A DNA stretch of 64,000 nucleotides from positions 6,977,549-7,041,548 of the forward strand of contig OY759223.1 in NCBI GenBank assembly GCA_963662175.1, read 5' to 3'. Of the stretch, positions 50,807-63,008 are shown in pieces. The number at the start of each line of letters is the position of its first letter. The stretch's first letter is position 1. This stretch comes from Aradus depressus (lineage: Eukaryota; Arthropoda; Insecta; Hemiptera; Aradidae). Under the pieces are notes generated by a model that was not told the DNA's origin, did not search any database, and was given only the letters and a program-made list of their open reading frames with translations. Both the position numbers and the translations under genes were made by a program.

Positions 50807-53800
50807 ATGGAAAAATTATTTCGCCCGGAACGTCTCCAACTCGACCCTAATGAAGCCGCTGCAGCTCAGAAGTGGACTCATTGGTTCCGGACGTTCCAGA
50901 GCTTCGTGAAGGCCTCGAAGGTGGAGGAAGATCAGAAGCTGGAGCTGCTCATCAATTACATCTCCCCGAGCGTATATGAATATGTAAGCGAGAGTGAGCA
51001 GTACGACCGGGCCATCGCTATCCTTCAGGCGCTTTACGTGAAGCCCCGCAATGAGATATTTGCGAGGCATGTCCTAGCCACTCGACGGCAGTTAACAGGT
51101 GAGAACATTAACCAATATTCTCAAGAACTATTTCTGCATAGCAAAGACTGTAGTTTCAGAGCAGTCTCTGCTGAGCAGAATATATTCGTGACTCTTTTAT
51201 CAGTGGGCTATTGTCGCCTCATATCCGACAACGCCTTCTCGAGAATTTTTCCCTCTCGCTCGAAGATGCTATTCGACAGGCCCTGTCATTAGAGATGGCT
51301 CAGCAGCAAGCCGATGTATACGCTTCTTCTGGCCCCATTATAAATAAATTATCCAAAGATGACCTTTCTGAGGAGTCCCAAGAAGATGGGTCGCCCACCT
51401 CGGCTGCTACTGCACCCAAATGCTTTTTTTGTGGGCGAGGCAGGCATCCCCGCGTGAAATGTCCAGCAAAGAATGTTACCTGCCATAAATGCGACAAACG
51501 GGGGCATTATGCGGCGGTATGCAAATCTTCCGATCGACCTCGAAATGTAGTTGCTTCCACCCTGGCTGCTGCTCCTTCCTCTCTTCTGAAGTCAACTGTG
51601 AGAGTCAAGGTGGATGATCAACTGGCTGATGCGCTGGTGGATACCGGTAGCTCAGAGAGCTTCATCAGCAGAAGGTACGTAACATCGCACAAACTTCGCA
51701 TTTTTCCTGCTCAGGGTACTGTTTCCATGGCCGCTTCCTCATTGAAATCCTCTGTTAAGGGGACATGCAGGGTCAATCTTTCACTCATGGGTCATTTACA
51801 TACGAATGTAAGTCTAGCCGTTCTCGAAGGCTTATGTGCTGATGTGATTGTTGGGCATGACATTCTGCAGCACCACTCCAAGGTTGAGGTTAACTTCGGG
51901 GGTCCTAAAGAACCTCTCTCTATCTGTAGTCTAACAGCTGCCAGTGTGCCTCCAGTCTCATTGTTTGCCAATCTGGTGTCTGATTGCAGACCTATCGCCA
52001 CAAAATCTCGTAGACTCACTAGAGAAGATGCTGAATTTGTTAGGCGGGAAATCACCAAACTCTTAGAAGACGGTATAATAGAGGAGAGTCAGTCTCCGTG
52101 GCGAGCCCAAGTTTTGGTCACCTCTAGCATGAATCACAAAAAGCGGATGGTGATCGACTATTCTCAGACAATAAACCGATATACCCTCCTCAATGCGTTT
52201 CCCCTTCCCCGGATTGAGGATTTGGTGCAATCAGTGTCAAACTATGAAGTTTTTAGTTCAATTGATCTCCGTTCCGCCTACCATCAAATCCCAATCCAGG
52301 AGTGTGAAAAGAAGTACACCGCCTTTGAGGCTTGTGGGAGGTTGTATCAGTTCCGAAGGATACCCTTTGGTGTGACGAATGGGGTTGCGTGTTTTCAGCA
52401 AGCTATCGATAACATAATCCGCGCCGAGGGCTTGGAAGCCACTTTTGCTTATTTGGATGACCTGACTGTCTGCGAGAAGAGTCAGGAGGAGCACGACTCC
52501 AATTTAAGAAAATTCTTAGAAGTAGCTGAAAAATACAATCTTACTCTGAACAGGGACAAATGTAAGTTCTCGGCGCGCGCAATAAACATTCTAGGTTAAA
52601 CTGTTTCTAACAGATGTATCAAGCCGGACCCTGAGCGGCTTCGACCGCTTCTCGACCTTCCACCCCCACGGGATGCCGCTACTCTTCGCAGGGCCATGGG
52701 TATGTTTTCTCATTATTCGAAATGGATCAAAGGGGTTTCCGAAAAGATACGACCCCTCGCTCAGTGTAAAACGTTTCCCATGCCTCATGATGTTCTGAGT
52801 AATTTCGAAGCCCTGAAACAAGATATAGGAAAATCGACTGTGAGTACTATTGATGAGAACAACACGCTTATTGTCGAAACTGACGCCTCCTATTTTGCTA
52901 TTGGGGCTACCTTGTCGCAATCCGATAGGCCAGTGGCGTTCTTCTCCAGGACTTTGTCTAACTGTGAGCAGCATCACTCGGCGGTAGAAAAAGAAGCCTA
53001 TGCCATCGTTGAGGCTTTACGCAAGTGGAGACATTATCTTATGGGTCGACATTTCAAACTTATTACTGATCAGCGGTCTGTCGCTTTCATGTTTGACATG
53101 AAGCACTCTAGTAAAATAAAGAACGAAAAGATATCCCGATGGAGACTGGAGCTCTCCCCTTTCAAATTTGACATTATATACCGCCCGGGGAAAGATAACG
53201 TGGCAGCGGATGCTTTGTCTAGGGTATGCTCTACACTAGAGGGATTAGGCGGCAAGAATTTGTACAATCTACATGTCGAATTGTGTCACCCGGGTGTCAC
53301 TCGATTCTACCATTGGGTGCGAACTAAGAACCTACCATATTCGGTGGACGATGTCAAAAGGTTGACAGCTACATGCCCTCAATGTGCGGAACTGAAGCCC
53401 CAATTCTACAAGAATGAAGGCAAGCTAATCAAGGCCACCGCTCCGTTCGAGCGCCTCAACATAGATTTCAAGGGCCCTTTGCCATCTACCTCGCGAAACC
53501 GCTACATCCTGACGGTGATAGACGAGTTTTCACGGTTCCCGTTTGCCTTCGCCTGTGCTGATATGACAGCCTCCACTGTAATAAAAAACCTCCAACAATT
53601 GTTCTCCATTTTTGGTTTCCCATCGTATGTGCATACTGACCGAGGGACCTCCTTCATGTCACAAGATGTGAAAAACTTCCTTCACCGCCAAGGAATAGCC
53701 ACCAGCCGCACAACACTCTACAACCCTCAAGGCAACGGCCAGGTCGAAAGGTACAACGGCATAATTTGGAAAACGATGACCCTAGCTCTCGGTTCCAAAA

Positions 53801-54198
53801 GGCTGAATGTGGACCGGTGGGAATCAGTCCTATCAGAGTCGCTTCATTCCATTCGCTCCCTCCTCTGCACAGCGACTAATGAAACCCCTCATGAGCGCAT
53901 GTTCAGACATCAACGTAAGTCTTACTACGGGGTATCTCTACCCTCCTGGCTAAGCTCACCTGGTCCCGTACTTATAAGAAGGCATGCTAGAGCAAGCAAG
54001 TACGAACCACTGGTTGAAGAAGCGCATCTCATGGAAGCCAACCCGGACTATGCGCATGTTAGGTTGCCCAACGGCACCGAGTCTACTATATCAATCCGGG
54101 ACTTGGCTCCAGCTGGACCGACGGAAGCATTCCCTGAGAACTCTAAACAGGTACATTTAATCATTTATTTGTTTATTTGCCCGAACAAAAAGAAATAG
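50807..54198 (+). pseudogene. gag-pol polyprotein of Ty3/gypsy element, one frameshift and one stop
   Basis: Start ATG 50807 (WTHWFRTFQSFVKASK in capsid). A one-base shift near 51205 changes frame inside gag, upstream of two CX2CX4HX4C knuckles (51421-51522), so it is damage and not a programmed site. Protease has DTGSS at about 51640. RT holds FAYLDD near 52450. An in-frame TAA (52597) interrupts the RT connection. RNase H has its Asp at 52882. Integrase has an HH-CC finger (ELCHPG, CPQC) and D, D, E at about 53464, 53638 and 53746, with 35 residues between the last two. The final residues after PENSKQ look like read-through into flanking sequence. Only two lesions in about 3.4 kb, so it is fairly young. 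Confidence 0.9.
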
Positions 54199-54334
54199 TT
54201 TTAAGTATTTAGTTTTATGATTTTGTTCCTTTTTTTTTTTTTGTTTTGTTTTTTCAAATGTTTAGTTTTTTTTAATTAAAAAAATGTAAATAAAGAAAAT
54301 AACCCAATTATTTGTCCTTTTAAAATTCTATTCT

Positions 54335-54612
54335 ATTCATCTTCCCTGTTGGCCCAGTAATATCATTTGAAAAACCTTTGGATTAGAATTAATATTATTT
54401 AAAATTATTAAAAAACAGGCATCTCTCTATAAATCCAAGTGTAAAGTTTGTTAAATTAAATTTTTTTGTTGTATACGTGTACTTTCTTAAAAATTGCACG
54501 TCATAGATTATTGATTATATTTTTTTTTAGGGCCATTTTCGAAAAACTACTGTAGAAATCAAAATTTAAATAAAGAAAAGAGATCAAATTTCTACAGGAA
54601 ATGTGGTAATTA
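54335..54612 (-). repeat. Rep-E copy
   Basis: TATTCATCTTCCCTGTTGGC to TTCTACAGGAAATGTGGTAA. Confidence 0.75.
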
Positions 54613-54629
54613 AAATAATTATCACACCT

Positions 54630-55040
54630 CATACTAAATTTTGTGTCGATATACTCATCACATCGGCTGTTATTAGGGTATTTTCATTGAGGCCTTCTTC
54701 CCTTTTGCCGATATCGCTGAAAATTGACGGGTTATGTCCTCATTGGGTTTTGATTTCAAATATGAAATTTCATTTCGATACGTTCAGTACAACGGCAGTT
54801 ACGAGTATTATAGTGTTTGTGTTCACCACCCCACTAACCCCCCCTTTTCCTTGGTCGCAAATATAAAACTTCGTGTCATACATTCATTCTATCGGCAGTT
54901 ATCGTATTCACAGACGCACAAACAGACAGACATTTTTTAAAAAAATATTTGGAATCCGGAGGTCGGAAAACATAAAATTTCATTGACAACTCTTCATCGA
55001 ATTTTTGACCGATTTCATAACAGGGTATAGAGGTAAAAAA
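54630..55040 (-). repeat. Rep-1 copy
   Basis: TGTGTCGATATACTCATCAC, ATCGGCAGTTATCGTATTC, AATCCGGAGGTCGGAAAACA. The outermost end is lost. Confidence 0.75.
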
Positions 55041-55142
55041 GCAGGCTCGAATCTGGTTGGACGGGCTACTTCAAAATACAAAAAGTACATTTATATTTAA
55101 ATTTGTTGAAAGTTAAGCCCTCAAAATTAGCCTGATGTAGGT

Positions 55143-55845
55143 GAACAAAATTAAGATAGCCGAGGTGGAACAATTTAACTGAAAAGCCCATCAGGGGTGC
55201 TCCGCTCTCCTGTGCTCCTCCTATCTGCCTAATGGCCGGCTCATCTCATTTTCAAAATAAACATATTTGTTTTTATGTGAACAATTTTAAATACAAAAAA
55301 AAGTAAAACATGCCGATCCCGTGGACATTGTTTGCCAACTTTATTTAAAATAATATCTGATGTGGCCATTACAGGACTTTCTTATACAAACCACGCTTAC
55401 AGATCACTTTGTTGGCATTACTGTGTATAAGAATGGGTTAGCGTTTCATTGAGCTGGGTAATCAAGGCGGTGACATTCTTATTCTCAGTAATGCTAATAT
55501 GAAGGGGGAGGGGCAGAGAGAGTGATCTGTAAGCGTGGTTGGTATAAGAAAGTCCTGTGATGGCCACATCACGTATATTTTAGCTAGTTTAGTTTACTTT
55601 ACCTTGGAGGTAAAATAAACATAATCACGCCGTCCTTCGGATGGGACATTAAGCGTTGGTCCCGAGCCTGTACGATGTCAGATACTTGTTAAAGACCCCT
55701 ACCCTAGATGAATAAAAATTTAGGGTAGGCAAAATTCAGGACGCCCTTAGTAGAATTGGGCTCATATCTACCAGAGTGACGAAATAGCGCTCTGGTAGTA
55801 GGCGATGACTTAGTTAAAGCCCGGGCATGAGTCACAGTAACTAAG
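55143..55845. repeat. Composite unit, inverted partner of 43482-44118
   Basis: AGATAGCCGAGGTGGAACAA, then MITE-H (55357-55572), then plus SINE-A without head (about 55600-55845, GCATGAGTCACAGTAACTAA). Order and orientation mirror the 43.5-kb unit. Confidence 0.8.
55357..55572. mobile_element. MITE-H copy
   Basis: TGATGTGGCCATTACAGGAC at the left and GTCCTGTGATGGCCACATCA at the right; TIRs about 48 bp. Core about 120 bp, longer than the 43.7-kb copy. Confidence 0.87.
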
Positions 55846-57000
55846 TAACGTTAATTTTATTTTTATATAAGCTATCTTAATGTATAAATACTTTTTACGT
55901 ATCCTATTACCTTGTATTGGTTTAACGGAAATAAATTTATTATTAATATTAATACCCCTCCCCTTTGGTCGATTTGGCTAAAAATCAAAATTTGTCGTCT
56001 TTAGAGGGTTCTGGATTTTTATATAAAATTTCTTGTCAAGAAATTCCTTCTATTTGGGAGTTACCGTGTTCACAGGCAAACACATTTCTCATTAGAATCA
56101 GGTGTCAACAATCGTATTTCTGACGAATGTCAAAACTCCGTATAACAAGGGGAAGAAAGTGTCGGCTGACCGTTTCTTAAGATCAAATTTTAGAATCTTA
56201 AGTATTTTTAATGATTGCCAAAACTCCATGGTATCGATTTAAATCCAAATGAAATGACTCTATTTGATGGAAAAGTGGGAGGTATGTTGGTTATTTAAGA
56301 GGACATAACTTCTATATAAATGTATAAATGTTAATCTGACTCGGTCAAAAGATAACCCAAGGGGGATCTAGGTCACAGAATTTCTTTTCAGGAACGACGC
56401 TGTGAAAAAAACGACTTTATTCAAATTTAACTTCTTTTAAGAGAAGGGATAACAATATGGGAATGTTTCCATAGATATTCTTCTCCCTCATGTAACTATT
56501 TCTATTAAAATAGGACATTGGGAAATCGTTAAAGATCGTATTATATTTTGCCGAGATTCACGATAGAGTACCAATAATATCGTCCGTGAATGGGCTATGT
56601 ATTTCCCCAGTAAGAATTAATCAATTACTTTTTCGCTCTTCCTCCAAAACTCTGTCTTCTCCCTCAGTGGCTTCTGAATCTGAATATTAAATTGTGTCGA
56701 TACATTCATTACATCGGTAGTTATTGCGATTTTTGAGTTGAGCCCCTTCTCTTTCGGCTCATTCCGCTGAAAATTAATAGTTGTCGTCCTTAGAGGGCTT
56801 AAATTACATATGAAATTTCATGTCAATACACTCATTACAATTATTCGAGTTTTGTGTTAAGCCTCTCCTTTGTTCTATTTGGCTGAAAATCAACAGGTGT
56901 CATCCGTATTTTACGGATTACGTATACAATTTCATGTTGAATCATTCGTTCAATGGAGTTATCGTGTTCACAGACACACAGATAGACGAACAATGTTTAG
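55846..57000 (-). repeat. Two Rep-1 fragments around unassigned sequence
   Basis: 55950-56110 and 56590-56990 are minus Rep-1 parts (CCCCTCCCCTTTGGTCGATT; ATGTATTTCCCCAGTAAGAA). 56111-56589 between them has no recognised feature and could be an insertion. Confidence 0.6.
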
Positions 57001-57044
57001 TGTCAGTTATTCCTTAACCCATTAATGACCACGAGCAGCTTTGG

Positions 57045-57130
57045 GGCAAAATTTAGGACTCCCCAGTAGTGTGGGGCTATAGCTCTGTTAGTATACAATA
57101 TGACCTCGTAGTAAAAGCCCGGGCTTCACA
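57045..57130 (+). mobile_element. SINE-A 3' fragment
   Basis: AAATTTAGGACTCCCCAGTA to AAAGCCCGGGCTTCA. Confidence 0.7.
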
Positions 57131-57149
57131 AGAACAAACAAGAAAGAAA

Positions 57150-58300
57150 GAAAAACATTTTTTATTTGGGCCAGTACTTTACACAAATCGACACATGAAA
57201 ATAAAAATAAAAATAAAAAGTCTTGGTATAGACTCGGCTGCAGCTTGCGAGCTACAGGCTGGTCGAGAATGTAGTGGACCGCTCCAGAGCAGGTTGGCAG
57301 ACCTTCATGGAAGTCTCGGGTGAGTTTTTCGATGTGGGCTGCAAAAGGAGCAACTCCCAGTTCCTGATAAACCAGGGTGCGTTCACCACTATCCGGAGGA
57401 TTTTGTTTTGGAATGTCTGTAATCTTGTTATATTGGTGTGACTAGTGCAGAATCATACGGGGCAAGCGTAGGTTAAGAGTGGAAGTATTAGTGTTTTGTA
57501 AAGTAAGGATGTGCATGTGTGTCTGAATGGTGTATTCCTGTTTATGAGTGGGTAGATGAGCCTGAGTCGTGTGTGTGCTTGTTGGAGTTTTATGTTGATA
57601 TGTAGGCGCCATGTTAGTCTTGTGTCAAGGTGCACTCCAAGATAGCGCACACCCTGGTCTTTAGGATTCCATGGAATTGAGAGTTGATCGATTTGTAGCC
57701 TTCTGAGATGTTCTATCGAGAAGCGGCGTAAAGCGAACCCCTTCGCCTTCGTCTTCCTAACGTTCAAGTTAAGCTTCCACTTTCGGAACCACTCACTGAT
57801 TTCATCCATCTGGATTTGTGGAGAGTCGATGGTCGCATCTAGAGCTACGTTTTGACTGAGAATCAACGTGTCGCCAGGGTTGCAGAGACTGGTTCTGGCA
57901 TGTCGTGACAGAACAGATCAAATAAGAGTGGACTGAGGATCGCACCTTGTGGGACTCCTGCTGCTATCTTCTTCTTGGTGCTCAGTGTGTTGTTCACCCT
58001 TATTTGAAATGTTCTGACACGAAGAAAAGAGCCAATAATGTTCTCAATGTACTGCGGAGGCCAGGTTTGTTTCAGTTTGAAAAGCAAGCGCTCGTGCCAG
58101 ACGGTGTCGAAGGCAGCTGCGACGTCCAAAAAGGCTGCTACTGTGTATTGCTTCCTCTTAAAGGCCCCCACGATGGTCTCAGCAACTCTCTGTAGCTAAT
58201 GGACGGCTGAGTGGTTCGATTTAAACCCAAACTGGTGGGCAGGCATGGTTCCTGTAGTCCGGAGGAGCCTCTTGTGAATTATTTTCTCAAATAGTTAGTA
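57150..58300 (-). pseudogene. Jockey-like LINE reverse transcriptase relic
   Basis: On minus from 58300: FEKIIHKRLLRTTG, a stop replacing Gln in SAVHQL, FLDVAAAFDTVWHERLL, GVPQGAILSPLLFDL, then a deletion near 57870 that destroys the YADD catalytic motif and shifts frame. After it come DTLILSQN, WFRKWKLNLNVRKTKAKGFA, YLGVHLDTRLTW and LPLLTYACPV, another stop, and FAAHIEKLTRDFHEG-like sequence to a TTTTTATTTTTATTTT tail near 57210. The gene order fits a 5'-truncated LINE. Non-functional. Confidence 0.88.
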
Positions 58301-59318
58301 GTTGAACAAACACAAATTTCCTCTTCGTTAATTATTTCCGTGTATATTGTTTACCTTGAAACCAGTAGATAGGTACAATAAAAACATTTAAAATTCAATT
58401 AAAAATGTTTATGTTAGAGGAAACCCTCTATTCGGAAACATAATTTTTTTCTCATTGTTCAAAAATAAAAAAAAAATAGCCATCACACAAAAGCCATGTT
58501 TCATATATAAAAGCTTCAATTCATATTCTACTTTCATTTTTATTTTTTCGACAGAGGTCCTCATCCTCGAATATCCTATAAGTTTTTCAGTAATTACTTT
58601 TTGTTTAATATTTTAATTATTATCATTAATTTTATTATAAGTCTTTAACAATATATATTTGGGATTGTAAGTGTAATGTATCTAAATGATGCGACAACAT
58701 GCGGATTAGTTGAACATTTACAAGAGAGCAGTTTATGACTTAAAGTCGCTCAGAGCTCCATCTATTCATCTCATATTTGTTTACATTCTAACGTTTAATA
58801 TTGATTGATGTATATAATTCATAAGATTGATGTACAAAATTGTAAGACATATCCATTTATTGTTTAAAAAAAATATGTTATTATTTAAGTTGCAGAGTAG
58901 AAAGGAACTCACCACTCACCCCTAGTTGACCTAGTTGCTCCCCCGATCCTCACCTTAACAATAAAAACCATAGATTTCATTATTCAGGATAAGTAGGGAT
59001 GAATGGGGGAGTGTATAAGAAGGAAGAGGAAGAGAGGCCGTTCGAATATTGGAGCAACTTCCCCCTCAGATGCATCTTACATGAAACTTCCATATCACGT
59101 CTTCGGCATCCTCTTCGAATTCTGATACAAAATAGCCTTATTATACATTTCATCCAAAGAATATGAACACAAGAGAATATTTAAAATTGGGAAAATCAAA
59201 AAAAAAAAAAAAGGAGTTGAAATATAAATTTGAAATTAACTCAGATTCTGGCGAGTTTTTGGATTCGTGGAAGTCATTTTCATGTAAAGTCGGCACATAG
59301 CAAAGTGACTTGATTCAT
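58301..59318. other. Unassigned sequence
   Basis: AT-rich to 58900, more balanced to 59120. No gene supported. Confidence 0.4.
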
Positions 59319-59324
59319 GTTCAC

Positions 59325-59530
59325 TTCCCCAGCTTTACGAAGTACTAAAGTAATCGGTCAGAAATTCGAAGCGTACCTAGTTTTCAACAAATAAATTTTC
59401 CGGCCTCTATATACCAAAAAAAAAAAAAATTCTGTGCGCACCCCCCATAGAATGAATGTATCAATACGAAATTTTATATGTTTATCCAGAACACTCTAAG
59501 GACGACCTTTATTGATTTTCTTGTTGTTTC
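59325..59530 (+). repeat. Rep-1 5' fragment
   Basis: TCACTTCCCCAGCTTTACGA, TTCCGGCCTCTATATACC, then CATAGAATGAATGTATCAAT. Confidence 0.7.
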
Positions 59531-59551
59531 TTTCTTCTTCTTTCTTTTTTT

Positions 59552-59930
59552 TGAGGAGTTTGGAGCCAGAGCGGACCACAATTTTTCGGAAAATGAGTTA
59601 TTACCATCCTGATGTTGGCATAGGTTCCCTTTTTCAAAACCAGTGTGGATCATTTAGTTTCTTCACTTCAGTGATAGATAGCAGCACTTAAAGTTTAGTC
59701 CACAAATATTTTGTGCATATATTTTCAAAGTCACAATGGATCATACGGCCTTCAAAAACTTTATAGAACACAAAAAGGGATCACTCATCCAATACTATTG
59801 TAAAATTTCAAATATAAATAAATATTTGGGGCCCATTTATGGAGATAAACAAAATGTACTCAATTTTCAATTGCCATTTTCTTCCTGTTCAGTTTCAACC
59901 AGTTGGTCCTCTCTGGCTCCAAACTCCTCA
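59552..59930. mobile_element. MITE-I copy 1
   Basis: TGAGGAGTTTGGAGCCAGAG at the left and CTCTGGCTCCAAACTCCTCA at the right are exact complements. The 379-bp body is about 95 percent identical by eye to the copy at 62392-62773. Non-coding; the 117-codon frame starting inside it is incidental. Confidence 0.88.
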
Positions 59931-60645
59931 ATTTATTCATTTTGTATTTTTATTTGCATATACATTTTTTTTATTAATATAATTATTTCTTCTCAATTTT
60001 TTCAATATATCAATTTTATTTTATTTTTTTCTATTTTATTTATGAAGGCTGTCCTGAACTTCACAAAAATGTATTTGTATTTTAGGTGAAATGGAGCTTA
60101 ATCAAAAATTTATTTATTTGGCTGGATTTCCTTCCTGATATTGGCAGTAAGAGTTTTTAACCTCGTGACGCTAAAATCGCATTACTGACTAGTTTGCAGA
60201 ATTTAATTTAAAAGTTACAGGATTTTAAAATTTTCTCTCAGAACTATTGCATTGGGTAAATGCATTCCATTCCCAATCTCCATATATTCCCATCAGCCGT
60301 GTTGCAGTTTAACTTGAGTATTTTCCAACATTTGTCCATGAAAATGTTAAAATTTTTGAGATATATCTAAGGAAACAACCTCCCGCAAATAAAGAAAGCC
60401 CTCCACATATCTCCTAAGTAAAATTTATAAAATTACAATAGAAAGAAAAGAAAGAATGAATGGGGTTATCTGATGAAGTTTAGCGAGATCATACTCTCTG
60501 TCTCAGAGGAAGAGAAGAATGCGTGGACTAAGGTTCTATTAATAAAGGAATATTTCTCAGCTCTGGATTCTAACTTTAGAACTTTTCACTGTCTATATAG
60601 CTTTCGCAGGTTGTCAAATAAGATGTAACCTCTCACAGATTTTTG
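59931..60645. other. Unassigned sequence
   Basis: AT-rich with no recognised repeat or gene. Confidence 0.4.
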
Positions 60646-60651
60646 TTAGTA

Positions 60652-60700
60652 TTAGCTAGCCAGCTTTCGAGGTTGCCTTCATCATCAGACAGTCTACAAA
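60652..60700 (-). ncRNA. Divergent hammerhead-like motif
   Basis: On minus: CTGATGA (60688-60682), T, stem II GAAGG/CCTC with CAA loop and one bulge, GAAA (60668-60665), stem III AGC/GCT with TG loop, A17. Stem I is only about two pairs, so likely decayed. A third subtype, unrelated in flank to the others. Confidence 0.45.
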
Positions 60701-60899
60701 AGAAAACCATCCTTAAGCAACAAAAAATACCCAAAAACAGGTTCTGTTGGTAACATTCATAAAATATAAAGGCAACAAAGATAAATATATAAATACATTA
60801 AATTATAAAAAGAAAAAAAAAGAGTTTGATATAACCACACCTGATGGAATAAAAAACTTTGAAATTTGAATGAAAATTAAAATATTTTAGTAAATAACC

Positions 60900-61198
60900 A
60901 GGTGAACATGAGGCTGGTGAATGTCGCCAGAAAACTCAGCGTGACTGCCAACCTGATGTTAACTGGAGTCCTTTCCCCGAAATTCGTGTGCTGCTTGGCG
61001 ATTTCTTTGTGAAAGTCGAAGATTTACTTCAGATGGTTGAGGGGGAGTTTTTTTAAATTTACCCTTAAGCAGTAACATTGTTTTTAATTTAACTGATTAT
61101 TTTTGATTTGTATTTAGTATATAAAGGTAATGGTTAAGGAACCTTATTGTATAATTGTATCTCTGTAAATGCTACTGTTATAATAAACTCTTCTTCTT
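60900..61198 (+). repeat. LINE 3' end
   Basis: 61080-61198 matches the 3' UTR and CTTCTTC tail of the LINE at 47338-47645 (GGTAATGGTTAAGGAACCTT). Upstream sequence is not recognisable as coding. 61199-61665 shows no feature. Confidence 0.6.
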
Positions 61199-61667
61199 TT
61201 CATTTTATGTTACTTTAGTTTCTATATTTTCAAGATTTTCTTAAATCATATATCAGATTTTGTGTAAGGTGACTTTTAGTAAATTAAGAGACAAATAGTC
61301 ACCAGAAATACTACGCTATTAATTTTGTCTGAAATTCACCGCATTTGACACATTTTCAATTTATTTTATTATTTATTAATTAGAAGAAAGCTAAGAAGAA
61401 AATTCCGCAGTATTTTAGATTAAAAACAACTAAACAAAAAGAAATAATTATTCTGGTTTTTCTTCAGAAGTGGGACAGGAAAGAGAGTTGTGTCACCAGG
61501 GAACTTTATTATTTCTTGTTAAAAAAAAGTCGGGAATTTTTAATTAACAATATTATTAGGGAAAGCATTAATTAAAATTAAACTTGGTCATTAGACGAAT
61601 CGGTGAAACGTGAAAAGCACTATCTGTTCCACGTTAAAATAATCTTGGTACTTTTAGGGTACTTTGG

Positions 61668-62245
61668 CAAAATCTTGAGCACGCCGTCCTTGGGACGTTA
61701 AATGGTAGTCCCGCGCTCCTATGATGTCAGCCCAACTTTTGTTTTTTTTTGGTTCCTGAATAGCCAGTGGCGAAAGTCATGTGCTGGACATCTCTTGCCA
61801 ACCACTCATTGTGTGGTGAGGTTTTTGACATTCCCATGCCCATAAAATTCCTTTTGATGTCATTGTTCTCCAAAACACAGAATATAGACTTTTTTTTGGT
61901 TGTTGGTCTCTTTGAAATGCCCCAAATGTGGACAGTAGTCCACCAACGCGGCGTATAGCTTATACAATTTGACCGGGCAAAGAATATATACAAAAAAAAA
62001 AATATATTGGTCATAACAAAAAATTGTATTTTTAAGTTGAAAAACAAGGGTGGTCATTTTGTGAATACTTGTAATGCAATGATGATCCCGAGACTGTATG
62101 AGTACGATGTCAGCTACTCGTTGAAGACCTTTACTCTAGGTGAATGAACCTTGGTTGACAAAATTTAGGTCTTCCAGGGTCATGTTCATCAGAGTGACGA
62201 AACAAAGCTCTGGTAGTAGGCATGAGTTACAAAAACTAACTATTC
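61668..62245 (+). mobile_element. SINE-A copy split by a roughly 330-bp insert
   Basis: 61668-61735 (GAGCACGCCGTCCTTGGGAC) and 62075-62245 (GATCCCGAGACTGTATGAGT to TTACAAAAACTAAC) are SINE-A parts overlapping in the ATGTCAG region. The insert 61740-62070 has a 106-codon minus frame (TKKKSIFCVLENNDIKRNFM) that I do not recognise. Confidence 0.6.
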
Positions 62246-62332
62246 AATTACACCAGCTGTGTAAAAGGAAATATTAAAAAAGATGAATGAAAATAAGTAA
62301 AAAGATGTATGAGTCCAACATTTATTAAATCA

Positions 62333-62366
62333 CTAGTTTCGTCAGTAAACTGACATGTTCAGGTGG
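62333..62366 (-). ncRNA. Inactive hammerhead copy in left arm
   Basis: Core CTGAACA has the invariant G8 changed to C, and the cleavage-site triplet is deleted (ACTAGTGATT). Stem II GTCAG/CTGAC with TTTA loop is intact. Confidence 0.6.
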
Positions 62367-62391
62367 AATCTAAACGTACATAAACCAAAAA

Positions 62392-62773
62392 TGAGGAGTT
62401 TGGAGCCAGAGCGGACCAACCCACAATTTTTCGGAAAATGAGTTATTACCATCCTGATGTTGGCATAGGTTCCCTTTTTTCAAACCAGTGTGGATCACTT
62501 AGTTTCTTCACTTCAGTGATAGATAGCAGCACTTTAAGTTTAGTCCACAAGTATTTTGTGCATATATTTTCAAAGTCACAATGGATCATACGGCCTTCAA
62601 AAACTTTATAGAACACAAAAAGGGATCACTCATCCAATACTATTCTAAAATTTCAAATAAATATATATTTGGGGCCCATTTATGGAAATAAACAAAATGT
62701 ACTCAATTTTCAATTGCCATTTTCTACCTGTTCAGTTTCAACCAGTTGGTCCGCTCTGGCTCCAAACTCCTTG
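62392..62773. mobile_element. MITE-I copy 2
   Basis: TGAGGAGTTTGGAGCCAGAG to CTCTGGCTCCAAACTCCTTG. Compared with the uninterrupted right arm of the surrounding inverted repeat (AAAAATAGTC), it inserted in an A run and at most duplicated AA. Confidence 0.88.
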
Positions 62774-63008
62774 AATAGTCTATAATTTTCGAGTAATTAA
62801 AACTCATGTCAATCATTAACAATATTAAAGTTCCAGCTGGTCCCTCATACTCGTATGTGTCCGTTGACCTCTTCTCTAGCAAGGTATTTTGCATTTTAAT
62901 TAAACATATTTTAACTTATTGTACTGTTGTTTTTAATATTGTTAATGATTGACAAGAGTTTTAATTACTCGAAAATTCTAGACTATTTTTGATTTATGTA
63001 CGTTTATT

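Larger units (their letters stand above)
50735..54200 (+). mobile_element. Ty3/gypsy-type retrotransposon internal region, LTRs not found
   Basis: Gag, protease, RT, RNase H and integrase appear in the Ty3/gypsy order. No pair of direct repeats flanks it. AATAAAGCC at about 50749 followed by TTTTTCATTTCA could be the end of a 5' LTR, but nothing similar follows 54200. The 3' LTR therefore seems lost or beyond recognition. Rep-E lies 130 bp downstream. Confidence 0.9.

Noticed and set aside
51205..51292. Programmed gag-pol frameshift
   Set aside because: The shift lies inside capsid, upstream of the zinc knuckles, not at a gag-pol border, and no slippery-site structure is evident.
59736..60089. 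117-codon plus-strand ORF
   Set aside because: Starts inside MITE-I and runs into AT-rich DNA; the second MITE-I copy breaks the frame.
61727..62047. 106-codon minus ORF as a gene
   Set aside because: It lies in an insert inside a broken SINE; no start context, no family, and a lysine-rich low-complexity part.
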